DNA from: Diprion similis
Taxonomy: Eukaryota; Arthropoda; Insecta; Hymenoptera; Diprionidae
Direction of reading: 5' to 3'
Length of the DNA: 64,000 nt
Assembly (NCBI RefSeq): GCF_021155765.1
Contig: NC_060116.1
Coordinates: 11,718,001 to 11,782,000, forward strand
In this document: piece by piece, positions 24,905 through 38,008 of the stretch
Position numbering within the stretch: position 1 is the first letter of the stretch
Layout of the letters: each line of letters begins with the position of its first letter
The notes under the pieces: generated by a model
The model's database searches: none
What the model was told of the DNA's origin: nothing
The model's input: the letters and a program-made list of their open reading frames with translations, nothing else
Made by a program: the position numbers and the translations under genes

Positions 24905-26307
24905 CCGCAAGAAAGACACCGGGAAACACGCCCATGGTTGTTAACGTAATTACAAAGTTAATTAAAACTACGTATCGCAAAGTTTTGCGTAAAAATACGA
25001 ATCCCTAGATCGGACAAATTATAGGCCTTGGCTTCCTACTGCAGAAGATTGGGCGATGCCTTTCGCGAATACCGCTCTGCCTGTGTGCTACTACTCGGCA
25101 ATCGGAAGACAGCTGGTAATTTTAGATCGTACCAACCTTCACCTTATCCTCAGATATCCACCTGCACCATCTATCGGTAAAGTATATTATGTACTTACCC
25201 ATTTTCGTTTATTTGTAGAGATCGTGCGAACCGTTTATCAAGCCGATCAATGTTGGAGAGATAATTTAATAATCGTGGAGAAAGATACTTTGAAAAGAAA
25301 ACACAGCTCTTAGAGAAAGTTTTATTTTGAAATACCCAATTTGTAGTATAAAACTGAGGCGTTATTACAGCAGAATTGAGCCACCGACGAAACGCGCTTA
25401 TCACCGGGTTTGATCGAATTTTATGTCAAGTTTTTGTTTTTTAATATGCAGCTCGACTAAGGACATCTCGAAAATTGTTATTTTGTTTCTTATTTTGTAT
25501 TGAAATTAACAGCAAACGACATATACGGTTAACTTGCATTTTATTTCGTAACAAAAAAAGTAATAATATTACAATTGTCTAATCATATTCGCTCGGCACG
25601 CTTGTAAGATCGTTACAAGTGTTTTCATGCCGCTTGAAATATATTTTCAAAACATTAGAAAATCCTTCATTAGAGTGGGTGAAGCTGGACAGCTGTAACA
25701 TTATCGGGGTTTTCGTCAAATATCTTGACAATTACCTGGATTTCGTCGATTTTGCATACAGAAGCACAACGTTAGCTAAATTTTAAGACTAGTTCGGATT
25801 CTTAAGAACGACATTATAATTTTTTGCTACAACATTTTGAATATTTGACTCGAAAGTCGAATTCGTATATAACTCGAAAATAAAATCTTTCAATGCGTTA
25901 TAATAGGTATTTGGGGGGTAATTTTTTACCGATATTTCGAACTCGCAAAAAGAGTTTGGTTGAAATCGGCAATTATCTGCTCAAACAGTGGCAGAGTATC
26001 GCTGAAACAGCCCGAGGGTAAAAACTTAACATATTTATAAACATACGAGTATATTATAATATACTTAACAAATTAACATCGTACGTGGCTTCTGATTTCC
26101 TAAGCATTTCTCATCGAGCCATGTAGTCTTGTAGTCCAATAGAGTCGAGTGAAAATGGAATTCAGCAATTTTTCGCCCTTTTGAAAGACAGCGTGCGTCG
26201 TCACTCGAGGGGTTGATTATAAGCCCGGACCAATTTGGTTCTGTGATTCGTCCCGTTATGGATTAATTACAGTCTAGTGAGAATTATAATTATGCTCAAA
26301 CTACCGA
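24905..26307. other. Intergenic, AT-rich
   Basis: No gene seen on either strand. It probably includes the 3' UTR of the gene ending at 26308. Confidence 0.45.
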
Positions 26308-29300
26308 TTAGATGCCGGCTAGATCTTGCACGATTTTCGGTCTCATTGGATCAATCGCGAACGCGTCAAAGCTGAACGTGGAATCTGGTTGTGCCAAACT
26401 TCTTACAGCGGTACTTGCATGGCCGTGATAATCGCGGGTTTCCGGGGTCTTTTTGTTGTCCGACTTCCATGCGCTTCCGGTGGAGTAAGAATAAGAGTCA
26501 CCCTTTTCGTATCCGTTGTCGTTTTCCGGCGACTTGTAGGACGACCTACTCGATTTAACGTAAGAGTCCTTCTTCGGGGACTTCTTCACTGCGGAATACG
26601 AGTCTCCGGTGGGACTCTTTTTGTATTTTGAATACCCTTGGCTCTTGGGACTCTTGTAGCCGAATGAGTCTTCGTGAATTACCTTCGGCGATCTGTTGTA
26701 GGTTCGGATATTTGACCCGTAACCTTCGCTGTCACCGCTCTTCGGACTCTTTCGGTACTTTCGCGATGAGTGACTGCCGTAGTGTCTGCTCTCTTCAGGC
26801 TCTTCTTCCTGGGCCTGATGACGAGACTCTTTAGGTTTAGAGTTGTACTTTGTAACAGGCTCCGTACCTTCGATTTCCGGTACCTCCTTTATGTGGACGT
26901 ATTCTGGAGGGACACATCGGTTAATCAGTGTTAGGATAATCGTCATTTGCAGTGACAACTGGATCTATCAAATACTTAGAAATTTTTTTTATCTACTTAC
27001 TGTTCTGCGGAAGTTCTCTTTTGTACGAGTCTTCGAATTCCTGTTCGAAGTCTTGCCCGTAGGAATTGAACGCCGCGAGTTCACCCTCTTCTTCCGCTTC
27101 CTCTTGTCGCTCGTTCTTCCGGCTCTCCTCTCCTGAATAATCGTACTTGCTTGGTCTAGATTGGGGGGATCTGTAATCGGCATGGTGGGTCGTCGAGTGT
27201 CCGTCATACTCGTCATCGTCATCGGCAGACGAATGGTGATGATACCTCGACGAGGGTCCGTCGTCTTCAGCTTCTTCGTCCGACGAAGGCCTTGCGTACC
27301 TGCCGAATTTATCCTCGTATGACTCGAAGGGGTAGCCGGTGGATGGCTTGAAGTCACTTTCCCCGCTGGACTCCTTGACGTACGATCCACGGTGCGGTGA
27401 TTCGTCCTCTACGTCATCGTGCTGAGGACCGTACTCCCTCTCGATCGCTCTGTAACCTGGAAGAACAACAAATTAGAACCAATCCAAGGAGGTGATCATT
27501 CTTCGCCACGTACCCTCGTCCACTTCGTCCTCGTCAAAATCGTGGGGATCGGGCGCGGGCGGCTTCTTCTTCTTGATTATTTCAACGTCATCGCGATTCT
27601 CTTCCAAGGGTCTACCGCTCACCAAAGGGTGTTCAACTACGGAAGATACCGGACGGATAACTGGTACGACTGGTGCTGGTGTCACTGCTGGTACTATTGG
27701 TAGAGCTGGTTTCCCCGCGAAGTGGAGTTGGGGTTGATTCTTGAGGTGCTGGTAACTGCCTATCGTAGGTCTTTCCTGGTTGTAACCTAGTCCCGTGTTG
27801 ATACTGGCACCCTTGTACTGCGGAAACTCAGGACTGCCATTGGCGCTCTTTACTGGAACTACTTGAGGTTGATTGGGTTGTTGGTTGTTTAGGAACGGCA
27901 GAAGATTCGGCGTCAAGCTCTTCGTGAAGTCGGCCAGAAAGTTGAACTCAGTTTGTGCTTGAGTTGGTGAGGCTGTCTCCAAAGCAATTGGCTGACTGTG
28001 GATGACCTGAGCAAATCCCGGGAAGTCTTTGGCGCTTTGCAGCTGAAGAAGTGGTAGCGGTATCTTCTTACCCTCGAAGTTTACCGTCAATGGACCTAAA
28101 CTGGCGCTCTGCTGGACAGCCGGTATGAAGTTGGAAGCGCTTTGATGGTACGGTGCATACATCTGGGTAAAACCTGAACTCCTTTGCTCAGGAACACTGG
28201 TTTTTGGAGCATTTCGCTGAACTTGGGAAGATGCGGCGAGAGCTGGACTAGCCTGCAGGAAGTAAGGCGAGGCTTGGGTATAGCTCGCTGCTTCTTGAAT
28301 CGGGTAAGAGAATAAGTTTGGATCAATGTACGACACCGTCTGATGATTTGGCGCGTAAGTCACTTGCGACTTTTGGGCTGCATGTTGCTCGAACGGCGCC
28401 TGGAAGAGTCCGGCATTCTGCCGATTTTCGACGGGACTAGGACCGGTGGTGAAAATCGTGTAGTACGGAGTGTTGAATACGTCCGCACTTTGAAGCTGCC
28501 CACTTTGGACATTTTGGGCCTGAGATAGGCCGGTCAAAGGTTGTGCGTTTTGGAACCTACCAAAGTTCGGTACGTCCTGAGTAGTCACCGGCTGAATTCG
28601 AGGCGTGAACACTGCCGTGTATCCGGAGTTATCAGCCTGGTTTGCGGTCCCATGATTCTGTGAAGCGCTGTAACCAACATTTCCATAAACTTGTCCAGCA
28701 TTTCCGTTATAGTTTTCTTTAGCCGCCGTGTAACTTTGGCTGGGATACCCCGAAGCTTGCTGACCACCGGCGTTCTGATTGTTATACGTTATTTTTTGGT
28801 CGTAGATTTTTGCGGGGGAATACGCGGCCGTTGGTTCAGGGTTGTTGCTCTGCTGAACGTATTGGCCACTATTCTGACTCGAAGCAGTGGGACTTGTGCT
28901 TGGATTAACCGATGGCGACGGGTAGCCGTTCTGACTGGCCCAACTCTTTGTTCCAATCTGAACGATCCCGCGTTTCAACTTTGCTCCAGTGGCTTCAGCT
29001 GCGTTAGCCGATGATGTCGATGCTGTTGGTGATCCTGTGGAGGCAACGGCATCGTTTGATCCCGCTGCTATCGCAGCCGCGAAGAAAAGCGCTGCACTGT
29101 ATACCTGCAACAAATAAACGGTCGGTAATGTTTATCGCAAAAGGTGTGTCACGGTTTTTTTTTTTTTTAGGTGTTAGTGGATCAAGATGTGGATCTATGC
29201 ATCTTTGGCATATTGTTAAATTGTTAATAACACTTCAATATATACACTTGTATCACACAGGTTTGGAAGGCCGAAATTTTCAAGATATTTTTTACAATCT

Positions 29301-29374
29301 ACCCCAATCCGAAATACTAGACATTCCCGATGTTTCGAAATACATTCTTTTCAACGTACCAGCATAGTACCCAT
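26308..29374 (-). CDS. Long Gln/Ser/Tyr-rich secreted protein with KSP-repeat tail
   Basis: Exons are 29360-29374 (MGTML), 27514-29104, 27001-27456 and 26308-26903. Intron phases are 0, 1 and 1. The product is 885 residues. The signal peptide is MGTMLVYSAALFFAAAIAAG. An Ala/Ser/Thr propeptide follows and ends in KLKRG (KR at 49-50). Residues about 50-500 are Gln/Ser/Pro/Tyr-rich without Cys. A charged hinge (EIIKKKKPPAPDPHDFDEDEVDEG) ends exon 2. Exon 3 is acidic with His clusters. Exon 4 is basic and repetitive, with about eight KSPK, RSPK or KSPE units spaced by Tyr/Ser/Gly, a plausible phosphorylation-rich region. It ends FDAFAIDPMRPKIVQDLAGI. I do not recognise a family. The position and build suggest an extracellular matrix or cuticle role. 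Confidence 0.82.
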
Positions 29375-29435
29375 TTTCGGATACCGTACAGTTCAATCGC
29401 TCGATGCCAACTGGCGTGATTCGTTATTCCACGCT

Positions 29436-29443
29436 CTTTTATA
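29436..29443 (-). promoter_or_regulatory. TATA box of the KSP-tail gene
   Basis: The minus strand reads TATAAAAG about 65 bases before the ATG at 29374. Confidence 0.6.
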
Positions 29444-31503
29444 TTCCATGACAGCTGATGCGGATCGACTGAGCACAAGAGACTTTTCTAAAATGTATAA
29501 AAACTGTGGAGCTGAAAAACCGCCGAACCTCCCTGCCGTGTCGCGCCGTTGTATTACGGACGAGTTGCGGACAGCATGCCTGTCATCACAGTTGCCGAGT
29601 ATCTAAGGCGCATGAGGTTGTATTAAAAAATACATTCTTCCATGACTAATGAAGGTTGCTTACCTGCCGTGCTGAGAAAGTTGTAGGCAAAATATTTATT
29701 TGATCAAACAATTGTACGCGGTATATTGAATCTTATCCATCGATGGGTTTTTCTTTTTTTTTTCATTTTCTTTTCTTTTCGCACGTTCAGACCATAATTG
29801 TCCGTTTGACCCTTCGTGTCGGCGATAAAAATTTCTTTACTACCGGAAATTGAGAGTACAAATATATTTGCTTATACATTTATTCATTTGGTTCGCGGGT
29901 TCGGCCTTGCGTGACGTTATGGTATGTTAGACGTGGATATAATGTACCCGCCAATAGTAACCAAGTTCAGTTATTTATTCATATTATAATCAACGTCTCA
30001 GCCGAATGATCTTGTACAATAATATTTCACGCTTTTTCTAGATCCGTGTTTTCGATTATCTCTTTTTATAACGAATTCAAATGTCATCGTTGAAACTCTG
30101 TCACCATTCCTATTCGTTAGCGATTGTCAAAGCAATTCTTGTTAACAATTATGAGCTCATTTAACGCTCTCTCTTTCGATTGTTATGCACGTTATATGTA
30201 TAGATTGACACAAAACCTTCCAGCCCTCTGTTCGAGTGGCACGGTATCCGAAGATTGGTATCGATCGCAATGATGATATATTGATAAATTGGATGAAGTA
30301 AGGTGTTGAGTAATTTTGAGTGGTGAATAATCTGATTTAAGTGAAAAAACTTGGCTGATTGCTAGGTTGTAGCCAAAGTTACGACATAATTGGAATTATC
30401 TTTCTGATCTACTGTTACGGATACCATTGAACCCAAGAAATATGTGGTATTGTGGTTACGGTGTAGCGATCAACTGAATTGCTTATTACCCAGAATCCAA
30501 GGTAGATGGATTTGGAAAGAGAATGTGGCATTTGAAGAATGAAGTCATTGCAGCTTTTTCCAGTGACTGCAGAATGCAGTTACGCTCTATGAAAGTGAAA
30601 ACTAATTTGGTTAAGTTCGGATAACTTAACTTAGTGTCCCGTCTGCTCAATTAATTTAACGTTGATCGTACCTGACGATCACCTACTTACTTACCATCTG
30701 CAAGAAGTAAAAATAGTATAAACAATCAACGATATTCGCGTTCTTCGTGACTTGCATAATTGATTGTTATGTTCGTTTAGTCTATCGCGGTTCTTTCAAT
30801 TTTCACTTTTAACGCAATCAATTTCTATCGATCGATCAGCCGACGAAATTACTCGAGGTTACAATGAAATTTACACTGTTTGTTATTAGAGAACCGTAAT
30901 AGGAATTTTCCATCGGTTAAACAATCCTTTAAAGCTGATGGCCTTTTATTTTCATTGATTTCTTATGTACTAAACATTAGAGTATAAATCATAACGAAAT
31001 AATTCAGTCAATATAATCCATCAGGATGTCCTAATTCGAGCTTAAAACTAATTGTAAATTCTAATTGATAATAATGCGTACGTATACGAGAGAAAAAAAA
31101 TACAGAAAATATTTCATATTATAAGATAATTTGTGTGTTGCTTTCTCATTTAGTCAGCAGTTACTGCTAATATTATCGCGATCGAGTATTGAAATTTAAC
31201 GAATTCTGCTAATCCTGCTCAAGGTCCATGTGTAATCGATTATACAATAAAGCAAAGACTATAATTGCAAGGGAGAGCCTCGTGTAATACTTCTAAAGTT
31301 GCAAATGCATTGGCAAGCAATAGTTGCGACGCGTCGTTTCTCAAATATTTGTTTTATCGACTTGTCATGCGATTTTGTCAGGCTCACCTTGAATCACGAA
31401 ATTTCTAGCAAGTAATAGACTGGGCTTAACAACAACGATGTAACGTAACGTCTAAATTATTCATACAATCTATATAACAGTATAATTATTGCACATGTAA
31501 TAG
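29444..31503. other. Intergenic, AT-rich
   Basis: No gene seen. On the minus strand an ATG at 30695-30697 is followed at once by GTAAGTAAG. Spliced to the exon at 29104 it would give MVYSAALFF in frame, so an alternative first exon is conceivable. There is no TATA box beside it. Confidence 0.4.
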
Positions 31504-34500
31504 CTATAGAACCCCACTTTTTAGCGATCGCGTCGAATTTGTGTTCATCGCCTCAAAAATCTTGTGGTCCGATTTCTCCTCGAATGTTTTTGATATCTCT
31601 GGGGAAAACTCAGCATTTCTTTCATCCCAACGCTCCGTGTCGTTTTGAGACTCCCTTTCTCTCTCCTCCGCTTTTCCTTCTTTCGTCCCGAACTGATTCT
31701 TCGTATTTCCAGCTGGCAGCCGTTTGTTCTTACGTAACAATCCCATCAGGTTGTGCGTTCTCTGGTGATTGAAGTCGAAGTTGTGAAAGCTGGGCTTGCG
31801 GTAATCATCGGGGACCGGACTAGAGGTGGTAAGGCTGGGGTACCTCGAGTTCGGAAAACTCTGTCCTCGCAGTCCCGAGTATGAGGTTTGATAATCGGTT
31901 TCGAAGTCCTGGATCTCGTGGCTGAACGACGTAGGTCTACTCCGAGGAAATTCCTGCATTGGAGCATCAAAGCTGGAGCTATGGTGAGCTACATTGCTTG
32001 CGGCTGCTTCTATCACTCCTCCAGGACGTCGCGGTGTGCCAGGATATTTCGACCTGCCGTTATCCGAAGTAGATAACTTGGGCCCCCGTCTTTTCTTGGA
32101 AATGGGCTCGTTGAACGGGCTCTTCGAGATGAATGCATCCGGCTTAGGTGGTGTCAGGAACTCGTGGATAAAATCTACCTGGCCAATATCCGGGTCAAAT
32201 TTAAACTCCGGATGATTTAGATCCGAGATTGTGGGTCTCGTCAGGTGGATGTTTGGTTTATAGTAGAATCTGGCTGGTTCCAGGGAAACTGGTGGTGGCT
32301 GCTTGATGTTTGTGAAATCCGGTGCTTGAGTTGGGAGTTTTTTCAAGGATTGGCTGTCCCTGATCTCAGTACCAGAGCCAGTGAAGTGGGCCTCCAGGAT
32401 CTGCTTGCTCGGCTTGATGTCCGGAGCGGAATACTTGACTTTGCGGATATCGTCGTTGAGCTTTTGGGACGTTGTGACGGTGGAAATGTCCGAACTCTGA
32501 GCCTTGTGATCGTTGTTCCATTTTTGCGTGTTGTATATCGTCTTCAGAGATTCTTTGAACATTTCTTCCGCGTATTTTTGCAGGTCAGAGGTCAGCTTTG
32601 GCTTGGAGATCAAATCGTCATTCGAAAAATACGAGTTTTTGTAGAAATTACCGCCTGGAATCAGCGGCACCAAATTCAGTCCCTGTAGCAGAGGTTCATG
32701 AAAGTTGTATTTACTATTCAGAGCTTTTTGGGCCTTCAAAGTTTCCGTGCTCGGTACGAAGCTTATCGGATTATACAGCTCGGGAGTGTTCGGTTTCGAG
32801 TTTGTCGTCGATGTTTTCTGGTCATTGTCCTTAGCTCCGTGTTCCGTAAACGAACCGAGGTAGTTGTGAACCGAGAGGGGCCCAGCGGTCGACAGATTTG
32901 GGACTCTGAGGGACGTGTCGAATTCGGTTGTAGCGAAGATTGGAGACGTGGTTGTCAAACTAGGGCCCCCAAAACCGTTCGAATTTAAAAACGTGTTCTT
33001 GAGGATGTTGTCTGGAAGACTTGGTCTGATATTAGGATTAAGAATCTCAACGTTTTTCGTTCCTGAATACTGGGGCGGAGTTTCACCTGCCTTTGCAAAA
33101 CCCCCGTTCGCCAAAATCTGCGCATTAGTATTTCCTAGTCTGTTGGCTCTCAGGGCCTGAGTCTTTTGCAGCTGTTTTAGCTGATTCAAAGTGCTCTCAA
33201 ATATGTCATTCGCTACTTTGAGTATTTGCTGATTTTGCTCCTTGTAAGTCTGGGCGATCGCATTTGACGCCTGAGATATTTGTTCGGCCTGATTATCTCG
33301 GTTCGAGTTTTGCACGCCTGCGTCCTTCTGGCTGTAGAAATTCAGCAAGGTCGGTGCAAGCTCGGCGCTTTGGGCAATTTCTCTCGTTTTAGGTAACAAA
33401 TTCTCGTGGCGAAAGGCTTGATAGAAGTTCTCTTGCAACTGAGACCTTAGATTTTGAACGTTGATTTGATTCTGAATCTGATCACCAACTGCCAGACTAG
33501 CCGAGGCGAGATATTGGCCGTTTGATCCCGGGTTGCCAGTATTTTTACCAATTTCTTCCGTCACCCTCACGTTGCTATTCACCAGATAACTCGGTGTTGT
33601 CGAATAAGTTACAGCCGGACCGTGCACCATGTATAAATTGTGACCAGGTGGAAAATTTTGTCCCTGCAAACCGTGGTGGTTTACTTGAACGTTGTTGACT
33701 GGGGCGGATGGGGTGCCATTTTGTTGGATATTTGAAAAAGTTTGCGTAGTAGGATGAGGGTTAAGAAACTGCGAAGTACTCTGAACGTTTTGAATTTGAT
33801 TGCCGTTGGAAGTTTGATAGTTTTGTAAATTTTGATTGGGATTATGCGCCGCAGTTTGAATCGGCGAATTGAAAGCGATCGATTGTAGGTTTTGATTGGC
33901 GATCAGACTTTGCTGGTAAGAATTTTGATTGTTTAACAAAAACGGGCTTCTCACATTCTGTCCAAATTTGTACGTGGTTTGATAACTTTGTTGGGGTACC
34001 AGCACCGTTTGTACGGGATTCTGGAAAGTGTTTTGCCCGACGATTATCTCTGGAACCGACGGTTGTACTTTGACGTTTGAGTTTTGAAAATTTGCTGCAT
34101 TCTTTCCGATGTTATGTCCCAAAATAGTTTGCGGCGTGCTCAAAATTGGAGCGATAGGAGCTACTGTTGGACCGTTATTAAAGGCCACAGGTGTCGCAGT
34201 GACGAAATTATGCAGCACCGCATTCGACAAGTCAAATCCCTGACTGTTGCCCAGGGCAGTAGCATGATCGAAATTCGCTACGGGAACGATGTTGACCTTT
34301 ACCGGTAAAACAAGCTTCGGCTTTTCAACTTGATCAATTTCTATACCACTAGAATGCGATATCTCGACATTCGGACTGACGTTCGCCCAGCTGTTTCCCT
34401 TAGGCGTCTTATTCTGGTTATTATAAAATCTCTGCTTCCTGTCCTCAGAGTCCGTTGCAGGGATCTCGTATCCTCCCTCGTCCACCTCTTCTTCTCCTAT

Positions 34501-36069
34501 CGGACTCTCACTTTGAAGCCACGCATTTGGCTTCGGTTTGTGGCTGTGAATTTTCGGCCTAAACCGAGTCCTTGGTCTTTCGGTCTCTTCGATGTCCACC
34601 GAGCCTTCAAAGTCTCTGTGTTCCTTTGCCAGTCGTGTCGAGTCGACGGCGTGACTTGGCCTCCGTCTCTGCTTCCGTAATCGCTTTGGCTTTTCCGTCA
34701 CTTCGACGTACTCGTAATTCTCATCGGACGAGTCCCTCGACTCCTCGGTCTTGTCGTAGTGATGGTTGTTTTCTTCCCTGTCGAATAGAGCTTCGTGCTC
34801 GAAGTAGTTCAAATTGTTATAGCTCTGACTCCCAGGCGATGTGTTATCGAAGTCTGAAATCGTCTTGGCCTTCGTCGTCGAGAGTTGTTTCGCGTTTAGT
34901 CTCGGTCTGCGCTCGCTCTGGGAAAATTTTTTCTTCGGGTGTCTCTGGCGGTAAGTAACATCAGCTGCAGGAGGATTCGTTGGCTGGTTGTTGTAGCTTT
35001 GCTGCTGGTTCGTGGGTGCAATACGTGGCGTACTTTCCTCCTTCTGAGAATTATAATCGAGAGTTTCAACGGGTGAAAAGGTGTTGGTGAATTTTTTGTA
35101 CCCGTTTTTACTTCGGACATCATTCATCCGGTTGTAGGATAAGAACTGATCATCGCTGGCCGCGTTTCTTTGGCTTTGAGCACCAAAATTTTCACCGTAA
35201 CTTATCCCGTTATAATCACCCGTTTTCTTACCGCGTCCACTAATATCGTCGAAATAATTTTTCTCCCTCTCGTGATTTCGCCGATCTTCGTAGTAGCGCG
35301 TTTCTCTATTATCATCAGCTTTCTCTCTGTTACGTGAGTTTTGATTAGATCCGGTAAGGCTGTTGTAAAAATTCTGATAATCAGCCACGGTTGGAGTGTG
35401 ACTATTTATTTTCAACAATTCAAAGTCATCCGTCGAGTCCTGAGAGTCGGAGGACCTTCTGTTGGAAAACGGCTGAGTCAGGCTGAGGAAAATTCTCGCC
35501 TCGGTTGAGTAAAACGGATCATTTTCCAACGATTTCTCTTCTAATTTCGGGTAGCCCGGTTCTCTTATAAAAAGAGAGAGATGCTCCTCGGTGCTGAAAT
35601 TTTTGTCAAGACGATTTTCTACTACGATTGTTTCTTCCTCTGCGGTCAGAGTATCGCTTTCCGGTGTTATTGGCACGAAACCGTTAGCATTTTCGTAACG
35701 AATCGTCGTGGCATCCAACTCTTGGAAAGGCCTCTCCAAGGTCGAGTGATTTGCGGTAATGTTTTGCAATCTAACGATCGATTCTGCTGCCACTTGATCC
35801 GCTTCTTCATCGATCTTTGATGACGAGTTTCTCGAGGCCGTGCTCCATCGGCTGGCCAGTAGCAGGATCACAATCTGCGAAACGTTCGAAGGATTTTAAC
35901 GCTATTTCGCAATTGAAGATCAGATAACATCAATCAAGAATATTCGAAACCGCGGATCAATTGCGGAAGAATTAAATGAGGGCAATTTTTCTTTTGTCAA
36001 ATACCGAATTAACACACGGTATGGATTAACGAAACTTACGTGACAGGAGAACCTTTTCCACGGCCACAT
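31504..36069 (-). CDS. Giant Asn/Gln-rich secreted protein
   Basis: Exon 1 is 36040-36069 (MWPWKRFSCH, donor GTAAGT). Exon 2 is 31504-35874 (acceptor CGCAG, phase 0), a single open stretch of more than 4.3 kb. The product is 1466 residues. The signal peptide spans MWPWKRFSCHIVILLLASRW. The first third is charged, with acidic, Arg-rich and Tyr parts and a basic cluster RLRKQRRRPS near residue 405. The middle (about 590-800) is Asn/Gln-rich, with repeats like QNLQNYQ and QNVQSTSQ. The last third is mixed polar, with KKRRGPK near residue 1310 and an acidic tail. Cys is nearly absent after the signal peptide. No family is recognised. Many Gln/Asn-rich insect proteins are mislabelled as transcription co-factors; the signal peptide argues against that here. 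Confidence 0.82.
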
Positions 36070-36249
36070 TCTTTGATTAGTAAAAAAAAAAAACAAATTT
36101 ATCCGCACTTTTCAAGAGTTGAATCACACGATTTTTTTTCCACACATTTATCTTCGTCGTTACTGTAAAACTTTGAATTATCGCTGACTGAGTTGTTCAT
36201 GGACGAACTTTCTGGGTAGAACTGAGCCACACACGATGCGTACAATTTT

Positions 36250-36256
36250 CTTTATA
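36250..36256 (-). promoter_or_regulatory. TATA box of the giant Asn/Gln-rich gene
   Basis: The minus strand reads TATAAAG about 180 bases before the ATG at 36069. This is farther than in other genes of the cluster. Confidence 0.4.
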
Positions 36257-38008
36257 CACTTCGGTGACCAAGTGAAAAATATCGTTCTAAATATTATACT
36301 ATATACTTCTCGCGTCTTTCCTGAGATACTTTCATTTGTGGCACGCGACAGACGTCGGGAAAATTTTGTCTCGATATCTCGATGAAGATCACGTTTTCTC
36401 GTAAATACTGGGAATCTTTCAATTGTCCAATAAATCCAGCCGTCTTGTTCGATATTTCAAATACCCATAACTGCAGATTCACAAGAACCCATCTCCGCGC
36501 TATTACATCATTACGCGAAAAATATTTTTGTAAATCTTTGACTCGCAAAACTCAACGTTTTTAACTGCAGCGGTCATCTTTTTAACAGTTTTCTTTAAAG
36601 ACGGTGAAAAAAATTGATGGTAACTAGCCTAATTTTTTTTCCCCCATAAAAAGATTTGGCGACCAACGCTGCATCACGAAGTTTTGGTCAATTATTTTAC
36701 CGCTGTGAAGGAACTCCTACGCGCTCTATAACACACGCGTTATGCTCAGTGCGCGCGGCAGAAGCGCCGACACGATTTACACTTGAAAAATAACTTTATA
36801 CAGCGAAGAATATCGTTTAGCAAAGTGCACACGCGTATTTTACGGTCTCCACAACCACATGGCGAAACATAATTTCTTCCATAGCACATCAGGTAGCTGC
36901 CACACACACAATTGTAACAACGCCTTGCATTTTAATTGCCTTTGTCTGCAGATTTGCAGAGCTCGTGTTTGTATAACGTGATATTAACTTGGCTTAATCG
37001 TTATTGCCGTTTCGACTTTTATTTTACACTCAATTAACGATAATTATTACCCCTGCTGATGCTCTAAGGCATGTAAAAATACGTCCGATGTTTAACCGTG
37101 TGGGTGAAAACGATATAAGGGACATTTGGATCGACGGAAGATGGAGAAAGTTTGTATTTTATTGTGTTTCATTTTCATTAAACACATTTGTATACATCGC
37201 TATTTATTCAATTTACATATATTACAGCGTGAAATCCTGAAAGTTTTTCTATTCTAACAGGTGTAAATATACATATATATATATAGGTATGATATTTATA
37301 CATATAATATACATAGCAGTGTTTATATATTGCACGCAGTTTTCAAAAAACGTTTTAAATATATAAGTTTTATTAGGTACCTTTTCGAAGCGTCAAAATT
37401 TGGTTAGTTCATTAAAATATATAATGATAGAACAAAATTCGAATACATATACACGATTCGCAGAATTGATCACCTATAATTTCGTCAAGTCTATCGTATG
37501 AACGAACGAATTTGAATTCATACGTATTGCACAGGTCCCATATTAAATATTCATAACTTACATCTTAAAACTTACAAGTAAGATCGACAAAATTTGACGA
37601 TCTGTCTTAATTAATGAAATCCCGACGACTTTACTAGCTTATGCATTGTAAACCAGAAAAAAAAGGGACGGTTTTTTCTTCGAGGGATGTCGTGAAAGAA
37701 AAATGAACATCGTCGTACGCTCTTCTCTGACCTAAATGACGTTGCCGGAACAGAAAAGAACTTACTTTCTTCAGAACTCGCGACAACGTGACTGAATCTC
37801 TCAGCAGCGCATAGTGTTGTAGAAATTGTATCGATGGAAAGTTTACGAAGTATGAATATAAGAATAAAAAGAAAAAAAAGTAAAAAATAAAAACAAATTT
37901 AACGGCGCGACAAATGTCTTTCAGAATATAACTAAATAATAAATTAATTAGAAGCAGAGGAATCCTGTGTCAAATAAGTTTCAAAGTCTGTTAGAAATAT
38001 TTCGAATT
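36257..38008. other. Intergenic
   Basis: No gene seen. It contains a small CpG-rich patch near 36720-36780 and an AT-repeat stretch at about 37265-37290. The right half is probably 3' UTR of the next gene; minus-strand AATAAA lies at 37369-37374. Confidence 0.45.
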
